This document shows, in pieces, positions 60,803-64,000 of a stretch of 64,000 nt of DNA. The position numbers and the translations under genes were made by a program. Within the stretch, counting starts at the first letter, position 1. Every line of letters begins with the position of its first letter. The notes beneath the pieces were generated by a model, which ran no database searches, had not been told where the DNA came from, and worked only from the letters and a program-made list of their open reading frames with translations. The stretch lies in the NCBI GenBank assembly GCA_002633025.1, contig NMRB01000023.1, forward strand, positions 654,543 through 718,542, in the 5' to 3' direction. Source of the DNA: Notospermus geniculatus (lineage: Eukaryota > Nemertea > Pilidiophora > Heteronemertea > Lineidae).

Positions 60803-62890
60803 CTACTTGAGGAGTTCCTGGTCAAACATATGGAGGCCAACGCCGTCACCAAGTCGTGTGATCTTCGTGATGTAATCACCTATTTCCTTGATAGAATCAA
60901 CCTGCTCGGTCAGGAAGGTCCCTTCGATGAAATCTTGCAGCTGTAATGATAAGGAGGTGAAACCTGAGATATAAGAATGCATATAACGCCAGCTTAGTAG
61001 CCCGTCGTCCATGCTGGCTGCATCAAATCAAATCATTTCTATCATGCCCAAAGGTTCGTGAACCGAAGCTAACTTACATGAGCATCCTCATGTTTAACAG
61101 CGCACACATGCACATTCTTCACAAGTTTCCTGTTTACATGGTGCTCCATCTTCATAGCCGTCTCCATGGCGCTGATGGCGCTCGTCCAGTCGCCAGAAGT
61201 CATCTAAAAATGAAAACGAGCAGAGAATAGTTCAGTTACTCAAACTTTGTACACCTGTAGTGGTCAGTACCTCAAGCAGGGATTGCCTTCAACACGGGAT
61301 TCCCTGAGGAGACGTCATTAGGTTACTTTTTACAAACGAAACCTCGCTGTTGGCAACCAAATATTTAACCAAGCATTCACTTACCTCGATTCCGTATGGG
61401 AAGTCAAGGGACGAGGTCATAGCGATGGTACCACCTCTTTTGTTCACGTAGTCCATCAGGATTTGGCCGTGCTGCCTCTCTTCGTCTGACATTTTTTTGA
61501 AGAACTTGTGGAAGCCAAAGAGGGCCACGTCCGCGCGGCTGAAGTAGTGTGCCTGGTTAGAAAGGGCCAAGGGCACACCGAGTAAATAAAATATTCAGAA
61601 ATCTTAGAGGTATGGGAGATTCCAAGATATACTAAGAAATTGGGTATAGGCCCTACTGGTTAAGTCTGAGGGAACCAGTCAATACGTCAGGTAGGCCTTC
61701 TGCTTCAAATACTTTTACCACTGACGTAACACCTCGGGCCTTTCCGTCATTCTTCGGCCAAAGAAATAGTGGCACAGTTTCGAGCACTCAGTTGAGAATG
61801 ATACATGTACTTTTACGACGTGGTAAAGTTTAGACTGTCCCCTTGCACAGCTAACCTGAGCAGAGAATAGTTGATTTAGATACTTACCATTGAGAGATAA
61901 ACATGGCTGGCAATAAGCTCCTCAGAAATCTGTTCATTCAGTTTACGCTCACATTCTGGGTTGAAATACATCTTAACCTCCAGGTCTGAAACGTTAGAAA
62001 ACATTCTGTAATTGCAAGGTTCAATCGCCATTGTAAATGCCATCATCCTTTCTGTGGTATATTCCTTAATGTTAGGCTACATCCTATTATTATTCTGTGT
62101 AACCAATTAATTCTAGGTTACTCGAGGGCTATTCGGTAAATGAAAGGAGTTTTTCACTGACGAGTTTTGCTATGGCTTTTTTGGATAGCCGGGAATGTCT
62201 CGGTCGTCGGTCGTCACGGAGATTATAGGGAGGTTTCGCAAGTGCCCGGTTAGGCCATACGACGACGTTTATCTATTGTTTGGGTATACCCACACAATAG
62301 ATAAACGTCGTCGTAGGGCCCAACCGGGCGCTTGCGAAACCTCCCTATTATTTACATGTACACGTACATTTACCTACATGTATAGAGTTCAAGGGCGACG
62401 AAGAAATTTTGCTTGTAAAATCGCTTTTACTCCCCCCCCCCAAAGGTCCAAATGATACATATAAGACTCCTTTCCCGCCTGGAAATGAGGTACATACAGA
62501 TTTTCTGAAACTTCTATGAAATACCGTCCAGTAGTTTGCGCTGAAACGTGTCTTAATCAAATCTGACGCACAGATGGACAGGCTTTCTGACAAACCAATA
62601 CTGAACACATCGCTGTGAGGTGGTGGTGTGGTCATAATGAAATGACCGATTTGGTATCAGCTATGTAGCTTACTTCCCGGCATAATTTTGACAGGAAATT
62701 GACCAAAAGAATGATACTATGGTCCGTCAACCCGATCCTCCCTTTCCCTTCGTCACACCATGCAGTGAATTTCATTTCGGGTTTATAAAGTGGGATTCAA
62801 CTCACCTGGATCAGCTGTGGCTGAATTAAAATTTTGACAAGATCCATGTGCAATTAGGAGCATCCCCAGGAAGAATACAAAACACTTCAT
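60803..62890 (-). CDS. Secreted ferritin subunit, heavy-chain type
   Basis: Exons 62890-62806, 61985-61888, 61552-61385, 61203-61078 and 60940-60803 join in phase through GT/AG sites (first intron phase 1, the rest phase 0) to give 204 residues. Residues 1-18 are a signal peptide ([18 protein letters not shown]), so the subunit enters the secretory pathway, unlike cytosolic ferritin. The four-helix ferritin fold follows. The ferroxidase ligands of heavy chains are all present: Glu51, Tyr58, Glu85/Glu86 and His89 in DEERQHGQ, Glu137 and Gln172. It should therefore oxidise Fe(II) and store iron as a 24-mer, probably in the secretory system or body fluid. I see no CAGTGN iron-responsive hairpin in the 180 bases before the ATG, as usual for secreted ferritins, although a further upstream UTR exon cannot be excluded. 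Length and helix order are normal. The gene converges on the vWA gene. Confidence 0.96.
62227..62346. mobile_element. 120-bp hairpin element with attat target duplication
   Basis: agggaggtttcgcaagtgcc and acgacgacgtttatctattg on the left are mirrored on the right. attat flanks both sides (62222-62226, 62347-62351). It sits in ferritin intron 1. Confidence 0.88.
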
Positions 62891-63012
62891 TTTGGCTGTT
62901 GGCGTTCAAACGACTTCGTAAGACTAGAAGAATCACTTGATGTTTCGTTCACTTAAGACGGATGTGACCCTAGTCTTCCTCGATTTGTCCTTTTGACCAG
63001 CCCCAAATATAC

Positions 63013-63315
63013 GTGCACGCACAGTATACGTTTGTTCGAATTGACCATGACATACATGGAAATGATTGTGTAAGACTTTACGAACGCGATTCGGGGTCAG
63101 ATGATGTACCATCTCACTCTCATCTGACTGAAACAAACGTACTTGATTATGAATATCAGTGTGCTAATTTTTGGCTTAGATATGGTGAACATAAAGGGCT
63201 ATCTACTATCAGCCATGCACAGAACAATAATGGACTATGTAGATCTATGCCTATGACAGAAGATCGAAGTCCAGGAAGACAATGGGGAATATTAATCATA
63301 AAGGCATATGACTGA
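63013..63315 (+). CDS. Open frame without an early ATG, possible exon of unknown gene
   Basis: About 100 codons ending TGA, starting from a GTG rather than an ATG, with protein-like composition (VRIDHDIHGNDCVRLYERD, then YQCANFWLRYGEHKGL). An acceptor-like cacgcacag stands near the left end. It lies divergent from and just upstream of the ferritin start, so it may overlap ferritin's promoter. Family unknown. Confidence 0.22.
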   Translation: MHAQYTFVRIDHDIHGNDCVRLYERDSGSDDVPSHSHLTETNVLDYEYQCANFWLRYGEHKGLSTISHAQNNNGLCRSMPMTEDRSPGRQWGILIIKAYD

Positions 63316-63621
63316 GAGGGTCCAGTTGTAAGTAGCTCAATAATGATATCATCTTTTGTGGTTGTCATCATGTGTTACTAGTATATGACTGATATGTGTT
63401 ACTGATATGACTAGCAGTGCCATCTTTCAACAACTGGAGGAACTCGATTTGCAGTTCGCGCGGAACTCCTACTCGACATGCGTACCGGTACTTCAAATTT
63501 GATCACGTGAAAAAATTTTGTTACAAATGTATTTGTAATTTGGAGATTGAAGCAGGCACAGGTGTTCTTGTTACCAGTGTGTTTTGTTCACCTGCAAATT
63601 TCTGTTTTGTTTTTCTTGCAG

Positions 63622-63727
63622 AAAATATTTAAACACGACCACCATCAGTTCCAGTGTGAGTGCCAAGTGCAAGTCTTGTGGAGAATTGTCTTCGGATGTT
63701 TTCCACGAAACTTGTGCACGTCCATGA
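63622..63727 (+). CDS. Possible terminal exon, cysteine-containing
   Basis: A very good acceptor (ttttgtttttcttgcag) ends at 63621. The frame after it codes about 34 residues, including SAKCKSCGELSSDVF and ETCARP, then TGA. The CxxC pair could be half of a zinc site. It might belong with the open frame at 63013-63315 or with a gene to the left, but I could not join them convincingly. Confidence 0.22.
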
Positions 63728-64000
63728 GATTTCCAGATTTCTTTTGGAAATTCTCATGTCACCTGTCCCTTGATGCTTGAGGCACTCGGATGAGTTGCAT
63801 TCTCTGTCACATGAAGAGATTACACTGTGTCAGGCCAGCTCCCCCTCCCTCTCCCCAGATGACACTGGAAAAAGTGTCACATGTCATCAGAACATCATTC
63901 TTTTCATATAATTTGGAATACATGACTGATGTTCATTCTTTCTATAATCTTTCAGCTTCACTGGGTCAGACTGTCTCCCCTCCAGCACCAGCGAGACATG

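Overview
This window is non-coding-rich eukaryotic DNA, most likely from a marine invertebrate deuterostome. Echinoderm or hemichordate is my guess; this is not proven by the sequence. The reasons are genes split by GT/AG introns of a few hundred bases, many copies of the simple motifs ACATGTACATGTA and TAGGCCTA, and many short palindromic transposable elements. There are no bacterial operons, rRNA genes or CRISPR arrays, and no tRNA that I can recognise. Several N positions and one 510-base N run show that this is a draft assembly.

Three genes are well supported. (1) On the minus strand, about 13457-12436, a single large exon encodes all seven helices of a class A amine-type G-protein-coupled receptor; it stops at a splice donor just after the NRDF motif, so the C-terminal exon lies elsewhere. 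(2) On the plus strand, 57374-59743, six exons join in phase to give a 470-residue single-pass membrane protein: signal-like start, von Willebrand factor A domain with a complete MIDAS metal site, short stalk, transmembrane helix and a 200-residue lysine/serine-rich tail. (3) On the minus strand, 62890-60803, five exons join in phase to give a 204-residue secreted ferritin with a signal peptide and all ferroxidase ligands. Genes 2 and 3 converge, with about 1.06 kb between their stop codons. Nothing links the three genes in function.

The rest is mostly repeats. Regions by position: 0.3-0.6 kb, a small element with inverted ends; 2.7-3.7 kb, two unassigned open frames that look coding; 4.1-4.4 and 7.6-8.0 kb, foldback elements; 12.1-12.3 kb, a TTAA-flanked element; 14.8-17.2 kb, an inverted duplication with an assembly scar; 17.3-21.2 kb, a 2-kb tandem duplication with a palindromic insertion in only one copy; 23.7-25.2 kb, a second tandem duplication carrying a 27-bp coding-like repeat; 27.0-27.3 and 44.9-45.2 kb, fragments of non-LTR retrotransposon reverse transcriptase; 28.5-29.4 kb, a third tandem duplication; 36.8-48.3 kb, a dense cluster of foldback elements, including one pair nested in another dispersed repeat; 53.1-54.9 kb, a duplicated flank around the large gap. 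The long stretches in between hold no gene that I can support.

I found no clear new multi-gene system. The most interesting points are the insertion sites that can be read by comparing copies, the vWA membrane protein with its repetitive basic tail, the receptor without catecholamine-type helix-5 serines, and several open frames without an ATG that may be exons of unknown genes.
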